DNA of 64,000 nucleotides from Haemaphysalis longicornis (taxonomy: Eukaryota; Arthropoda; Arachnida; Ixodida; Ixodidae): contig JABSTR010000950.1 in assembly GCA_013339765.2 (NCBI GenBank), positions 434,001 to 498,000 of the forward strand, given 5' to 3'. Positions 23,140-33,849 of this stretch are shown here, one piece after another. Below the pieces are notes generated by a model. That model did not search any database. It saw only the letters and a program-made list of their open reading frames with translations, and was not told the DNA's origin. The translations under genes were made by a program, and so were the position numbers. The first letter of the stretch is position 1. Each line of letters begins with the position of its first letter.

Positions 23140-24245
23140 CATCCTCCATGGAAGATATAAAACACGCCACCCTTCAAGCACAACGAATACGACTAGAAAA
23201 GTCCCGCACGGGGAGGGTGATCCTATTACAAGTAGGCGATCCACCCGATCGCAGACGCCAAGAGAAGGAAACAGACCTAAACCCTGCACACCGATCCCAC
23301 ATCAAAGCACTGCCCCTTCCAAAAAACATGCATCCTAATATCCACGTAGGTCAATTTCCAGGGTCAATTTCCTGCAAAAAAAATTCGAACATCACGATAA
23401 TACGGTGTACGTCGATGCAGCGAAGTATGACGAAGAAACGGCGGCATTAGTGGTGACCAGCCGTGAAGGGGACATCATAGACTGCATCACCATGCGAAAC
23501 ACCACCACGAAGCACGCGATGCGCGATTCGCTGGGGAGAACGAAATGGCTGCGGCCTCAACATCATCCCCGATTAGCAAGCGGTTGTGCGAATGCTAGCG
23601 GCAGCAAGAATATTACTTCCACTTAGAAAGGTACTTCCGGAATCCCTCGAGAAAGTTCACAACATTACGTGGACCCCCGGACACGAGGGACTACCGGGTA
23701 ACAAGGCGGCGAACAGGCGAGCGTGCGACTTCACTCACCACCCCCCTGTGACTGACGCCTTACGATACCCTAGCACCACTACGTACGGGGAATACCTACA
23801 AAATACCAGAAAAGAGCGGGCTACATATCCAATCCCGCATCGCGAACTAACAGGAAGTGAAGCCCAGATGCTTAGTAAGATTCAAACGAACACCTTTATA
23901 CATAAATCTCGAAGATTTTCCAACAACGGCACCCTGACTACACAGAAGACTGCAGGCTATGCAGAGAGACTGCTACCCTCTTCCATGCCACGTGGGCCTG
24001 CCCACACCTCTGGGCAGGGGCCGAACACCAAAAGAACCCGCCACTGACTTCCCGTGAATCATGGGAGGCCGCCCTCGACAGCCCCGACTTACAGATCCAA
24101 AAGGACCTAATCAGCCGGGCGAAGACGGGAGCAGAAACCACTGGAGCCCTGGACAAAGGGTTCCACCTATGATTCTTTCATCCTTTTCTCTCCTTCCCCT
24201 TTCCTCCATCTTTACTTCAATAAATTTTATTCAGTCAGTCAGCCT
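23140..24245 (+). mobile_element. I-clade LINE with RNase H, inserted in unit B
   Basis: Frames read RRRQEKETDLNPAHRSHIKA, YVDAAKYDEETAALVVTS (RNase H start with catalytic Asp), ITWTPGHEGLPGNKAANRRA (RNase H end) and SEAQMLSKIQTNTFIHKS (tail). At least three frame changes disrupt it. It ends in CAATAAATTTTATTCAGTCAG and a (CAGT)n tail. It separates E1 from the sequences that precede E2, and has no counterpart in A or C, so it postdates the split of the copies. Confidence 0.8.
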
Positions 24246-24527
24246 CCTTTCAATCAATAACGTCTTTTCAGCAACAGCAGCGTCGCGCGGCCACAAGCTG
24301 GGTACCGGAGGTATGCCCGGTGTACCACATACCACATTTTTTATATCTCTACGATGGAACTCGCGACCAAACAAGGCTATTTCAGTTCTACAGACTGATT
24401 TTATTCTAGTATTAGGTGGGCGTTTTAGCCCCCGAGAGCTACCGGGGGGTTTCTTGGGCAAACCCCCACGTGGGTATGTGCCATCAATTGATGAGCAACA
24501 ACAATCGCAACAAGGCCCACCGCTTTG

Positions 24528-24604
24528 AGATCCGACACGTCGCTGTTCAATTACGGCATTGCAAGCGAAGGCAGTCCCCACGATCGCCTGCTGGCTAATG
24601 AGGG
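24528..24604 (+). pseudogene. Unit B exon E2 (tubulin N-terminus, internal deletion)
   Basis: Reads EIRHVAVQLRHC, the best surviving match to the tubulin start (xVxVQLGQCGNQIG), then jumps to SEGSPHDRLLANEG in another frame. It is 77 bp against 130 in unit C. The acceptor AG before AGATCC is replaced by TG. Donor GTGAGT is intact. Confidence 0.75.
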
Positions 24605-24675
24605 GTGAGTGTCACTTGAATGGTTCGGTCTTCCAAGTTCCACGCATTCTGATGGCGACGCGTTCCACGGCGCAG

Positions 24676-24739
24676 ATCCTTCGTGGAAGAGGACGGGCTC
24701 CCCTACGCCAACGCAGTTCTCCTGGGCACCGACAAGAGG
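24676..24739 (+). pseudogene. Unit B exon E3
   Basis: 64 bp, acceptor CGGCGCAG, donor GTAGGA. It reads SFVEEDGLPYANAVLLGTDK, closer to the delta-tubulin 'SEEENGVPIARAVLVD' than the other two copies. The intron start that follows matches that of unit A for about 110 bp. Confidence 0.78.
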
Positions 24740-24952
24740 GTAGGAATTTCGAACGAGTTGTAACTCTACCGCAGGGCTTGTTGCCGTAGAGCATTTTTGG
24801 ATTGTTGGTTTATTCTTGTTGCCTTGGGCGCCTACAGAGTGAGCGCGGAGAGATTTTGCGATATTGCGTTCTGCGTACATTGGGTAATGGATGCACGTGA
24901 GCACATTAACAAAACACTAATCGATATCTTAAAGCAGCTAACGGGATACTTG

Positions 24953-25094
<142 letters not shown>

Positions 25095-25430
25095 GCACCA
25101 GGTTCAGTTTTATTAGTAGTCGCAAACGGTTGTAGCTAAAACTAGCCGCCCTCCACCCCTGCCGGGTAGCCGTCGGTAGTTGCACGCTTCTTGTTCAACT
25201 GTAGATATTGTTTATTCACTATGTCCATAAGACTGCACAAGTTGTACCAGAGCTCACACACGTCAGTCGTCTGCCGCAATACATCCAACACGCAAGCATG
25301 GTGCTCTCTGGGCGAACTGCGACGAAAAACGATTGCGTTAGGAGTCCGACACCTCGACGTTATCCAGGTCAAGGAAAGCGCTGTTTAGCGCTTGACCTCG
25401 TCGTATCCTTCTTATGGTTCTAAGATATAC
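25095..25430 (-). mobile_element. Putative minus-strand retroelement with (ATCA)n tail
   Basis: Sequence upstream, on the minus strand, of the (ATCA)n tail. A short frame (VLRQTTDVCELWYNLCSLMD) is not assignable to a family. No counterpart in units A or C at the same intron position. Confidence 0.4.
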
Positions 25431-25512
25431 CCGCGTGAGAACGGGTTGGTCGCGCTCTGCTGAACAACAAAACCAAGCTCGCTCGATAGTCACACCTCCG
25501 CCTCCTTTCCAG

Positions 25513-25759
25513 GCTGTCTGGTCTTTAATCCCGGGTAAGACTATCGTGGAAGCCTGCAATGTTGTCCTGGGCCTGTCCCACCTGCAGCAGGATGCCGATG
25601 CCATCCTGCTGCTCAGCAACGCCACCCCACCCGAGGTTGCGCAGAAGCGGCAGCTACGGCACAGCGCGACCCTGGAAGACATGAACACAGCGGGCGCTCG
25701 GCAGTTGGCCTGTCTTCTGCGGCCAACCCGCTACGCGAAGGGCCACGATATCAACATAG
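25513..25759 (+). pseudogene. Unit B exon E5 (intact frame)
   Basis: 247 bp with no stop. It reads AVWSLIPGKTIVEACNVVLG, LSHLQQDADAILLLSNA, ATLEDMNTAGARQLACLLRP and ends HDINI plus one base. These match the delta-tubulin order VWPY...VIVQNYNS..LSHL..SDALLLHEN...SFSDINQVLAHQLGSVFQP. Acceptor TTTCCAG; donor GTATGC. Confidence 0.83.
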
Positions 25760-26440
25760 GTATGCAACATCCGGCTATTACGTCGAAACGTGTACGTGTT
25801 TGTGTGAATAACAGCTCTCAGCCAACCAGAAGTGTGCGCCTACCCCATACAGAGTGGCGTGAGGGGTGTGCACGGAGTAAAATTAACAGTAGCGCCCACT
25901 GTTGCCCAGAAAAAATAATTTGCGCTGGCGGAATGCCCCCGCCCCGCCAGCCGCCCAGCTTTCACTTTACTCTCTTCCTCTTCCGCAACCCTCTCGTAGT
26001 TGTGCCTTTGTACGTTTCTCTTCCTTTGCTCGCTCTCCCCAGCGGCTTGTTTCCTTCCGCCGCGACATCTGCCTGCTGACATCTCAAACTGCGCGCGCTA
26101 TCGAGACGTGCGCCGAATCCAAATCACGGGGTGCTGCCGCAATGAGCGGTAGGGTAATCGCACACCGCCATATATGTGACGATCGCTTATTCTTTATCAA
26201 TGAACGTTTAGTCAAAAATAATTAAGGCGAGTTTAAAAATATCGATTTAACCTGGCAAATATAAGGTGCAATCGTTCGAAAATGGTTTCTGAAAAAAAAA
26301 AAAAAGAAACGAGCTAGAGCAATATCGTACCCTTCAACATGCACTCTAGCTTTTTAAATGCAGAGCATTTCAGTAACTCACGATGTCACCCGCGTTGACG
26401 TCCGTAGTCGTAGTCCGCACCCCTCCCCCTACACTATATA
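25760..26440 (+). other. Unit B intron 5, first part
   Basis: The first 110 bases resemble the matching intron starts in A and C (TATGTGATGTCCGGTAATGG-like, then AACAGCTCTCAGCCAACC-like and AGTGTGCG-like). The rest has no assignable feature. Confidence 0.5.
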
Positions 26441-26721
26441 AAAAAAATACTATCCGGTGCCTGGTTTCAATCCCTCGACCCTGCGGGCGGAACGCAATGT
26501 ACATGGTGCTCTACCCACTGCGCCACAAAGCCGACACAGAATGGGAGGCTACGAACTCGCCTTATATCCTTGATTCATTCAAACTACGTCAAAAAAATAC
26601 TATCCCTCGACCCTGCGGGAGGAACGCAATGGTACATGGTGCTCTACCCACTGCGCCACAAAGCCGACAGAGTGGGAGGCTACGAACGCGCCTTATATCC
26701 TTGACTCATTCAAACTACGTC
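26441..26721 (-). repeat. Tandem pair of ~140-bp tRNA-related units
   Basis: Two units (26441-26590 and 26591-26721) share GCTCTACCCACTGCGCCACA, TGGGAGGCTACGAAC and CATTCAAACTACGTC. On the minus strand each has a tRNA-like A-box (TGTGGCGCAGTGGGTAGAGC), and the first has a B-box-like GGGATTGAAACC. The second lacks about 17 bp at its B-box end. They look like a tandemly duplicated tRNA-derived SINE fragment, not working tRNA genes. Confidence 0.6.
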
Positions 26722-27310
26722 AAGAAGCGGCTGATACAACGCATTCACTACCACCAACTCCCCAAACACTAAACGTTAACACAATACACCCACCCCGTAT
26801 GCGATGCACTTACTCGAGTCCCCCTCGCGGGGAGATGGGCCCAATTTCTTTCGGCTAACGGTAACGCGATAAAACGCGAAAATCGCCCTTTTTTACTTCG
26901 CCCGCTATCCTGCCGCGTGCTTAACAATTTATGCTCGTTCTGCTCATAAACAACGTTAACGAAGGTATTCCGCAATCTATAGGCGTGCGCCAATGATGCA
27001 TACATTTCCACGCAAGAAATTTACTGCTGCCGCCTTGCAATGAATATGGAAAGGCGCTGTCAGCGAGCGTGATTCGGCGACAAAGAATTCCGAACGCTAT
27101 CTTTGTTTTAACCGGTTTCGTTACTATGGCCCGATGTTCACTGTCACTGTGCGGTCGTGTAATCTTGTCGATGCCGCCAGCGTATAACGCCAGATGCATT
27201 GCTGAGCAACGTGCTCTGACTGACCTGGTTTGTGAAAATAGTTTTTCTAGAATAAATAGGCAAGCCGGATAAGGACATGTAGTCCGTCATAAAAAGGGCT
27301 CGTGTTTTTT
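26722..27310. other. Intronic, no recognisable feature
   Basis: No domain-bearing frame and no obvious repeat boundary. Confidence 0.4.
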
Positions 27311-27815
27311 TTAAAGGAGCCGTGAAGACAAAATGCAAGTTGGGTTCATTAGAAAGACGGCTTAGTCCCGATAACAATGATACCAATATCATCGCAATCT
27401 TCGAACAAATAAGGAAGATATTAAAGAAAACGTGTGAAGCAGTCGCGACCCCCCAGCCAGTTTCCCGCAACTTTTCTATGACGTCACGGAACTTTGTGCG
27501 ATTGCCGGCAACCGAACTGACCTGTCGCGACGACACGTGACTGGGCGTCTGTAATGGGGCATCTAGTTCCATTTGACCGCATCACTTGAATGCTAACGTG
27601 GGGTTAAAGCACTGAAAATTGTTTTATTGTTGGCCCGTATGACGTCATTCTTGCTCATAACACGTCACTGTGGCACCAAATTTGAATTTTTTTAAATACT
27701 TGCTTTTTTTCGCTAAAAAAACAAATTTTGTGGCTGTAATGGAGTTGAGTGAGATTCTAAATCCTAGTTCTTTCAAATTAAACGAAGTTACATTTTCTCT
27801 TCATGGCTCCTGTAA
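27311..27815. mobile_element. 505-bp MITE with TTAAAGGAGCCGTGAAGA ends
   Basis: The left end TTAAAGGAGCCGTGAAGA and the right end TCTTCATGGCTCCTGTAA are inverse complements apart from two changes, and the next 7 bases (CAAAATG/CATTTTC) also pair. A related truncated copy is at 62153-62545, sharing GTCCCGATAACAA, TATTAAAGAAAAC and CTATGACGTCAC. No transposase frame. Confidence 0.72.
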
Positions 27816-29150
27816 TTAAATTGAACTCACAAAAAACTTAAATTAAATTTGCATCATATGTGCTTACATCCACACCTCTCGCTGTCTTATTAATGTTGGC
27901 ATCGACGGACGCCTGCCGCCTGCATGTCGTATATGCGTGTCGTAATTAACAGTTGGACAAGCCTGTTAAGGGGTCGCAAGTGTTCACATGTTGGAGAGGG
28001 AGGGGAGGGGGGTAAGTGCTTTGTAACCAGCCGTGATACGGAAGCATTTCTCCAAGCGTCCCCCAGCAGTGCCCAGCCGTGGCTGTTTCGGAAATATTCT
28101 CAACTAGTCTGAACTTATGAAAGGAGCAGCTCTTCATGCAATTCAAATACTTAATATTAATTTGAAACGTATTGTTTCCTTCTGAAGCAGCTAGCGCCAG
28201 TCAACATTGTTCAAGCAGCACTCTGCGTTTTAAGTGCGTCTGCAGCAAGGAACAAGCTGCTTTCGAATAGTTGGATGTAGTACTCAGGAGCGCCGGGCAC
28301 TATGCAGTAGTGGGGTGTGCACTACGCATAATGCAATGCGCACTGTCGTATGCAGTTCCAAAAAGAGAAGAAAAGAAGCTCGGCGCTACACCCCCGCGCG
28401 ACACCTGCAGAGATACTGAAGCTATTCGGCATTTCAGCTGACTAGTTAGCATTCATACCGAGCTTGAGCCAGTAAGTATAGTTTACAAATGGCGAAATGT
28501 AGCGGACACTTTTAAAATCGCTGGTTGTCACAACTATTTGGCATCTGTCGGCTTTTGTGATAGATGTAGAACACAACCGAATTTGTATTCACCAATTCGC
28601 GGGACGTCCTCCCATTCGTGGCACGCAGTGCGCAAACTGTAGCGTTTCTCCAGTGGCCAGATGTCTGTATGTGGTTTCTACATTGTTTTACCGCCCTGAA
28701 AAGCAATCCTTAGGGTATCATACCGTACGACAACTTCATTCCGTGAGGTTGTGGTTACCCAGGAGGTGCCGTCGAACATGCTCAGCAACCCATGCGAAGG
28801 AAGCGCGCAACGGACGCGAAGCTGCGCAAAACAGGCCCAAAACAAGTGTATTTGAAGCAGACGACAAAGCTGGCGCAATGGATCCCGCCGTCGCGCCCGC
28901 CTGGCTACGCAGGCTCCGGCGTGCGGGGAACGCCGATTAACAGCGCCTTCTCGCCGCGCCATCTACACTGTGCTCCGCGAGTGAGGGACCTTAAGGGCCC
29001 GTCAGAGAGAGCGAAGTTGGCGCTCCTCTTTATCTTTCTCCGTGGGGGTGTGTTTTTACTACTACGTCACTACGGGGCATTGCAACGCAGCTGTCTGGCC
29101 CTTGCATGCTGAAGTGAATAAATAATGCTTTCTCCCTCTCTCATCTACAG
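27816..29150. other. Unit B intron before E6, no recognisable gene
   Basis: Frames of 90-130 codons on both strands (28557-28962) overlap each other and have no domain signature. A pyrimidine-rich acceptor (TCTCCCTCTCTCATCTACAG) closes the stretch. Confidence 0.5.
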
Positions 29151-29276
29151 GACACGTTGCACGTGACCGTAATAAAATACCCGGGCCTTCGCAGCACGCC
29201 CTGCACCGCTACGGATACTATGACTTTCTCAGACAGAGGGCCCTACGCGGATCTATGCTCGACTCCGACCAGTCTG
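29151..29276 (+). pseudogene. Unit B exon E6 (intact frame)
   Basis: 126 bp, acceptor CATCTACAG, donor GTATGA. Joined to E5 in phase 1 it reads GHVARDRNKIPGPSQHALHR, then YGYYDFLRQRALRGSMLDSD. This corresponds in position to the delta-tubulin stretch 'RRNPLGDLMEHLVPHPEFKMLSVRN'. Only one of the three frames is both open to the donor and consistent with the E5 phase. Decayed versions exist at about 11960-12047 and 45960-46060. Confidence 0.68.
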
Positions 29277-29640
29277 GTATGAACCTTGTTTGGGTTACTT
29301 TCTGATTTGCTGTACGTGTTGCCTAAATGTTCAGCATGGTTCAGACTGGACTGCTTGATCGGCAGACCTAATTGATAAGGACCAATTAAGCTGCGACAAA
29401 TGAATCCCCTCTTTCTTGGGACTCATTCGGTAGTAGAGCTCTTCTTCCTTGGGTCAACCTGATATCGCCCCATATCCTCCCCCGCCCCGCAAGTGCTTAC
29501 AAAAATCTGTTAAATCTAATCTCTCACCGAAACTTTGCCGTATCCCGAATATCTGCAACCACGAAATGGCACCACATATCTAGCCTCAAACGCAATATTG
29601 GAGAATGCGCTAAAGGCAACAAGTTAGGCTGAAATTCTTT
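29277..29640 (+). other. Unit B intron, paralogous to 46060-46200
   Basis: AAGGACCAATTAAGCTGCGA matches AAGGACCAATTGGGCTGTGA in unit C, followed by similar CTCTTTCTTGGGACTC / CTCTTGAAACTCC sequence. The match fades after about 29520. Confidence 0.6.
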
Positions 29641-30301
29641 TCCGATTCCTGAAACCGCCAATATAGGGAATTATTTCATGCAACATTGTTTATGGCGGTG
29701 GCAGCCTACAAACTTCAGGAGTGATTTTCACGAACTCTCACTGGTGTTTTAGTGTATAAATTGACCCGTTATTGGGCTGTAGGTGGCGGGTTTAATTCCC
29801 TACCGCGGCCATCATGGTTTGCTAATAGATAATGAAAAAAGTGCCCACGTATCTGCGTGCCTTGCTCCAAGACACCTTGAAAGGCGAGAGCTTCAAGCCT
29901 CCATCCTACCATCATGCTTTCCTCTCCCGCTCCACCTTCCATTTTTGTTTCCTCATTCCCTCTCCCCTCCTGGCTGTAGTACGGTCGCCGCAATCTTACC
30001 TTTCCCGCGTCATCCTTTTCTCCCCCCACTCCGATCCTCCCCTCCTACACTTACCCTTCGTTCCCCACCGCCCCCGCTACTACTACTCCTCACGCCCTGC
30101 TGCACGTCCTCTTCTCTTCTCAGCTATCTCTCTTCTACGAAACCCTCCGACTTTCCCGAATCCCTCCTATTTCTCCCCTCCTCCACTCTCCCATAACCTC
30201 CAATCCTATTCCCCATTCTGCCCCTCCCCCTCCCCCCCCCCCTGTACCCTTGTGCTACCCCGGTCCAAAATTCCTTCAAAACTTTCTACTGGACCAGCAG
30301 A
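29641..30301. other. Pyrimidine-rich stretch, no gene
   Basis: From about 29900 the plus strand is dominated by C and T (CCTCCC, CTCTTCTC runs). This gives long frames without domain content. A tRNA-like B-box (GGTTTAATTCC) near 29789 may be a SINE scrap. Confidence 0.45.
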
Positions 30302-30612
30302 ACTCCTGTTGGACATGTAAGAAAATCTGCTGGTACTCCCTCAGTCCATCAGACCATCAACCCAACACCAACAAGCAAAACTAAGATGCCCTGCCGGACA
30401 TGCAGGAAAGAGTACAGGCACTCCAGCAGCCAGGTAGGCTTTCAAACCCACACCATCAGGGAAAAGGGACAAGCTCCGTCAGACGTGTAACAGCCTACGG
30501 GCACCACCAGCAGCGCCGGAAAAAACTTCAACCCTACACCAACAAGGATAGCCGAGATGGCCTGCTGGGTGCATGTTCGCAAACTTCAAGCACTCCAGCA
30601 GCCCAGTAAACC
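30302..30612 (+). repeat. Degenerate minisatellite, about four ~85-100 bp units
   Basis: Recurring order: CTGCCGGACATGCAGG-like, GGCACTCCAGCAGC-like, CACACCATCAGG- or CACCAACAAG-like. Units start near 30306, 30391, 30479 and 30562. Divergence between units is high, so the array is old. Confidence 0.65.
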
Positions 30613-30621
30613 TGCAGGCAC

Positions 30622-30674
30622 TTTATTAAAGCGAAGCTTTTAAAGCGAAGCTTCTTAAAGCAAAGCTTTAGTGT
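30622..30674. repeat. Short AAGCGAAGCTTT direct/palindromic repeats
   Basis: Three tandem units of TTAAAGCGAAGCTTT or near variants; each contains the palindrome AAGCTT. Confidence 0.75.
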
Positions 30675-30732
30675 TCTTGATGTCGTCTGTAACTCGAAAA
30701 CGCCGAAGTGAAAGAAGAAGAAAAAAAACGCT

Positions 30733-30803
30733 TCCCGTGGCCGGAATCGAAACTAGGTCTTTCGCGTTATGAAGCCGGCGTACATCCGATTGCTCCATTT
30801 CGA
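30733..30803 (-). other. tRNA-like sequence, probably SINE-derived
   Basis: On the minus strand a tRNA-like layout is visible, with a B-box-like GTTTCGATTCC near 30744 (complement). Stems do not pair well enough for a working tRNA. Confidence 0.35.
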
Positions 30804-31286
30804 CATGGTCAATGCGGCTTGGATGACTTAGGCGGCAACCGTAGAGAAAGTTCTACCATCGTTGCCGTTTGCCCGCGGGGTGCATGATAACTTTCACATA
30901 TTGCGTAGTCGCGGTCAATGCGACAGACGTTTTCTGCCCTACAAGACTTATAGCAGCTAGGTGAAATGCACCTAGCCTTCTGTCGGCACTCCAACTCAGT
31001 GCTCGCTTGAGGCCGCCCGACGTAAAGACCTTCATCACGCTCACGGCCGCCCGCGGTGGACGAGATCAGTACGGAGAAACGCGGTGCTTGAGCATTTAAA
31101 GCTGAGGAGGCTCAGGGTGCTGAGTTTAAAAGAAGTGCGCAGTGTATTGAACGCCCCAGCAATTCTCTTCATCATTTTGTACTCATCGGTTCTCATCGCT
31201 GCCTGTCAGTCTGGCTTTAAAAATGTCCCATAAGCTTCTTGTTTTTTAAGTTTTTTGTTATATCAACACGCTTTACTAAAGTTGCT

Positions 31287-31385
31287 CCGGCTGTATCGGT
31301 AGCGTAGTGGGTATGGTGTCCTGCAATTGTGCGCGAGCCTTCGGTTCAAATCTTAGTGTAACACTGCGTCTTTTTTTTTTTTTTT
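31287..31385 (+). other. tRNA-like sequence followed by poly-T
   Basis: GTAGCGTAGTGGGTATGG resembles an A-box and GGTTCAAATC a B-box, about 40 bases apart. A T16 run follows at 31370. Best read as a SINE head or tRNA pseudogene. Confidence 0.4.
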
Positions 31386-33377
31386 AGTGATGGAAACGAC
31401 TCTAATTTAACAAATAACTTAGTGGCGCAAGACTTTGGACGCGTAAAACTTTACTACTAACATTAGAGGCTGTCCCTAGACAAGACACTACAAACGCGTT
31501 TTTATCGTGGAGCTGAGTCCACGCGAAGTCCGAGTCCGAGTGCCCGCAAGCTTGTGAAGCGTTTTCTCTTGCCGCGCCGTGGGCTTCCAAAAGTATTTGC
31601 TGGTTATTAAATGCTATGAGCTGCCCTCCTTGTTGTGAAGAGCAAATACGTACAATAGCTCGACGAGAATACACACGTTAAAAGGGCAGGACGCTGTTCA
31701 TGTTTTTCGTCCGCGGGAGTAACTTCCTCTCAATGGCGTACGCTTAATCGCCGAATATCAGCTGTCGTGGCGTGTGCGCAAGTCAGCAGTTTATTGGTGT
31801 TTGCACATTCAACTTTATTGCTGACATGGTACTGCAAAATATGGTGCGAACTCCAGAACGGCAACGTCTTGCGAACGTTCAGACAGCCTCTCGGCATGGA
31901 GGGTCCGTAGGTCGGTTATGTGCTCGTTGGATGGGTTATTTTCGCGTTCGCCTCTGTTCACTTCTCCTTTCCTTCGTATTTTCTCCCTCTTCTCACCCTC
32001 CCCTCTCCTTATATCCCCTAACTTCTCAATTTTTTCCCCTTCAGTATTCTCACTCGTCGTCCGCCACATAGACCGGGCTATAGGGCGGCACATGCAGGAC
32101 AGGAGCGGACGGAGGTCAATATGAGAGGCGCTTGTCCTGCAGTAGACCTAAATAGGATGATGGTGATGATGGTGGTGGGTGTGGAGGTATGATGATGATT
32201 ATTATTATTATGATGATGATGATAAAATTCTATCGTCTTCAGAATTTCCGTGTGACAAGATATTTGGCTGAGTGAATCCGGTGAATAAATATGTAACGTG
32301 AATTAGAAATGTCTTTATCGACAGCATTCCTGAAGGCAATTTCCGAAACGCCATTACGAAACGACCCAGGTGATTCCTTAAGGCCGTCTCGGCAGCGTGA
32401 TGCGAGAGCACGCTAACCCCCCTTGTAATAGCGAATAGGTTCCGTAATCCAAGCATTAACGAGGCCACTCCGATAAAACGCTTGGTAGTTAAAAAGTTAT
32501 CGAAAGGTCGTTTTTGTGCTATCGCCGCTTATTTTGTGCACCTTTATGGTGTCAAATCGTTTGAGTGTCATGCTGGGGCATACGAGTTTTTAATGCCCGA
32601 AATCCCTATTTTGACGCGCTTTCTGTTTCAAACTGTTCGATAAACCAAAGTGCATACTCTCCAATTAGACTAGAAGCACTGGTTGAATGTTTCCTTTTTT
32701 ATATTTATTAAAAACAAGAACAGGATAATTTTTTGGCGCCAGTGGCTGTACCGAAACCCTTCTTCGCCGCGATGATGCCTGAAGCCGCCAGTGATGAAAT
32801 ATCCCGGTTGCCGCCGTAGCGTGGGTTATAGCGCCAGCGAAGTAATTATGCATTGTACTCCACCCGCACTTACAAGCACCTCATAAGAGGACACCGCCCT
32901 TGCGCAACGCGTAAAATTAGCCAGCATTGTGCAACTACGTCGGGTTGTATCCAAAGTTTTCATCCACCAACAATTAGTCAGCGTTTTAGATGGTGTCCAA
33001 GTGATTTGCGATTAACAGTGTCAATATAGTTAGGGCGTTCTGTCTTGCCTTGGGGCCGAATAAAGCGCTTTAAGTCCTTTGTTGTCCGTAGTTCTCGTAG
33101 AATTTGAGATCTGGTAGAATTGGAGTTCTGGTAGAATTTGAATCTGTTACCTTTGAGTAAACGTTCCGTAAACGGGGAGCTCGCAGGCCATAGATGCATC
33201 AAGGGTAGGGAATTTGGAAACATGAGGTGGGCATTTCCTTTGATTCTTAGTCTCTCCACTAAAAGCATTAGCATTTTAAAGTGCGTTATGATCGCCTGCG
33301 ATTAATGCATGAAAAGGTTACCAACCTACATGTGCTAATTTTTAATGAGCGGGAATAAATGTCGCCGACTATCAAAT
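31386..33377. other. Unit B intron, no supported gene
   Basis: CT-rich stretch at 31950-32050 and a GAT/ATT microsatellite at 32157-32224. Frames have no recognisable domains. Confidence 0.45.
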
Positions 33378-33399
33378 GGGACAAAGACCAGAGAACACA

Positions 33400-33512
33400 A
33401 AAAAGTACACTCAAGTTTAAAAACATGAAACCAAAGAACGCAAAAAGTACACTCAAGTTTAAAAACATGGAACCAAAGAACACAAAAAAGTACACTCAAG
33501 TTTAAAAACATG
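33400..33512 (+). repeat. Three tandem 42-43 bp units
   Basis: AAAAGTACACTCAAGTTTAA recurs at about 33402, 33444 and 33487, each followed by AAACATG(G)AA. Period 42-43 bp with very little divergence, so recent. Confidence 0.85.
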
Positions 33513-33849
33513 GAAATCTGTATCGTTTTCTCGGTCGTACGGGCCTTCTGCAAATTTTCTGCATGCGCCGAGCGCGCTTTTTTCTTGTATGAACCTCCTT
33601 CAACGCAAACGTTCCCGCCTCGTGAGATTGAGAGATTACCACTAAGCTATACTCAACTTCAGTCCTCTCTGAAGGACATTTTGTATTATCCGAAGAAGAA
33701 TTTCTTTGTATTTTCCGGATTGTGTTTTACAATCATATCGGTAGTGGTGGTGGTGGTCGTGTTGTTGGATCAGGCAGTGTTAGCCTGGCCAGATGTGCCG
33801 GCAATAGCGCCGCCCGAGCACCACCTTAATAGTTAACACTAGGGTCACT

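Noticed and set aside
23405..24047. Plus-strand frames as host RNase H genes
   Set aside because: Motif order, frameshifts and the tailed 3' end fit a LINE; the tubulin copies A and C lack it at the same place.
28557..28962. Overlapping 127- and 94-codon frames on opposite strands
   Set aside because: GC-rich intronic DNA in unit B. No domain, no splice support, and both strands are equally open.
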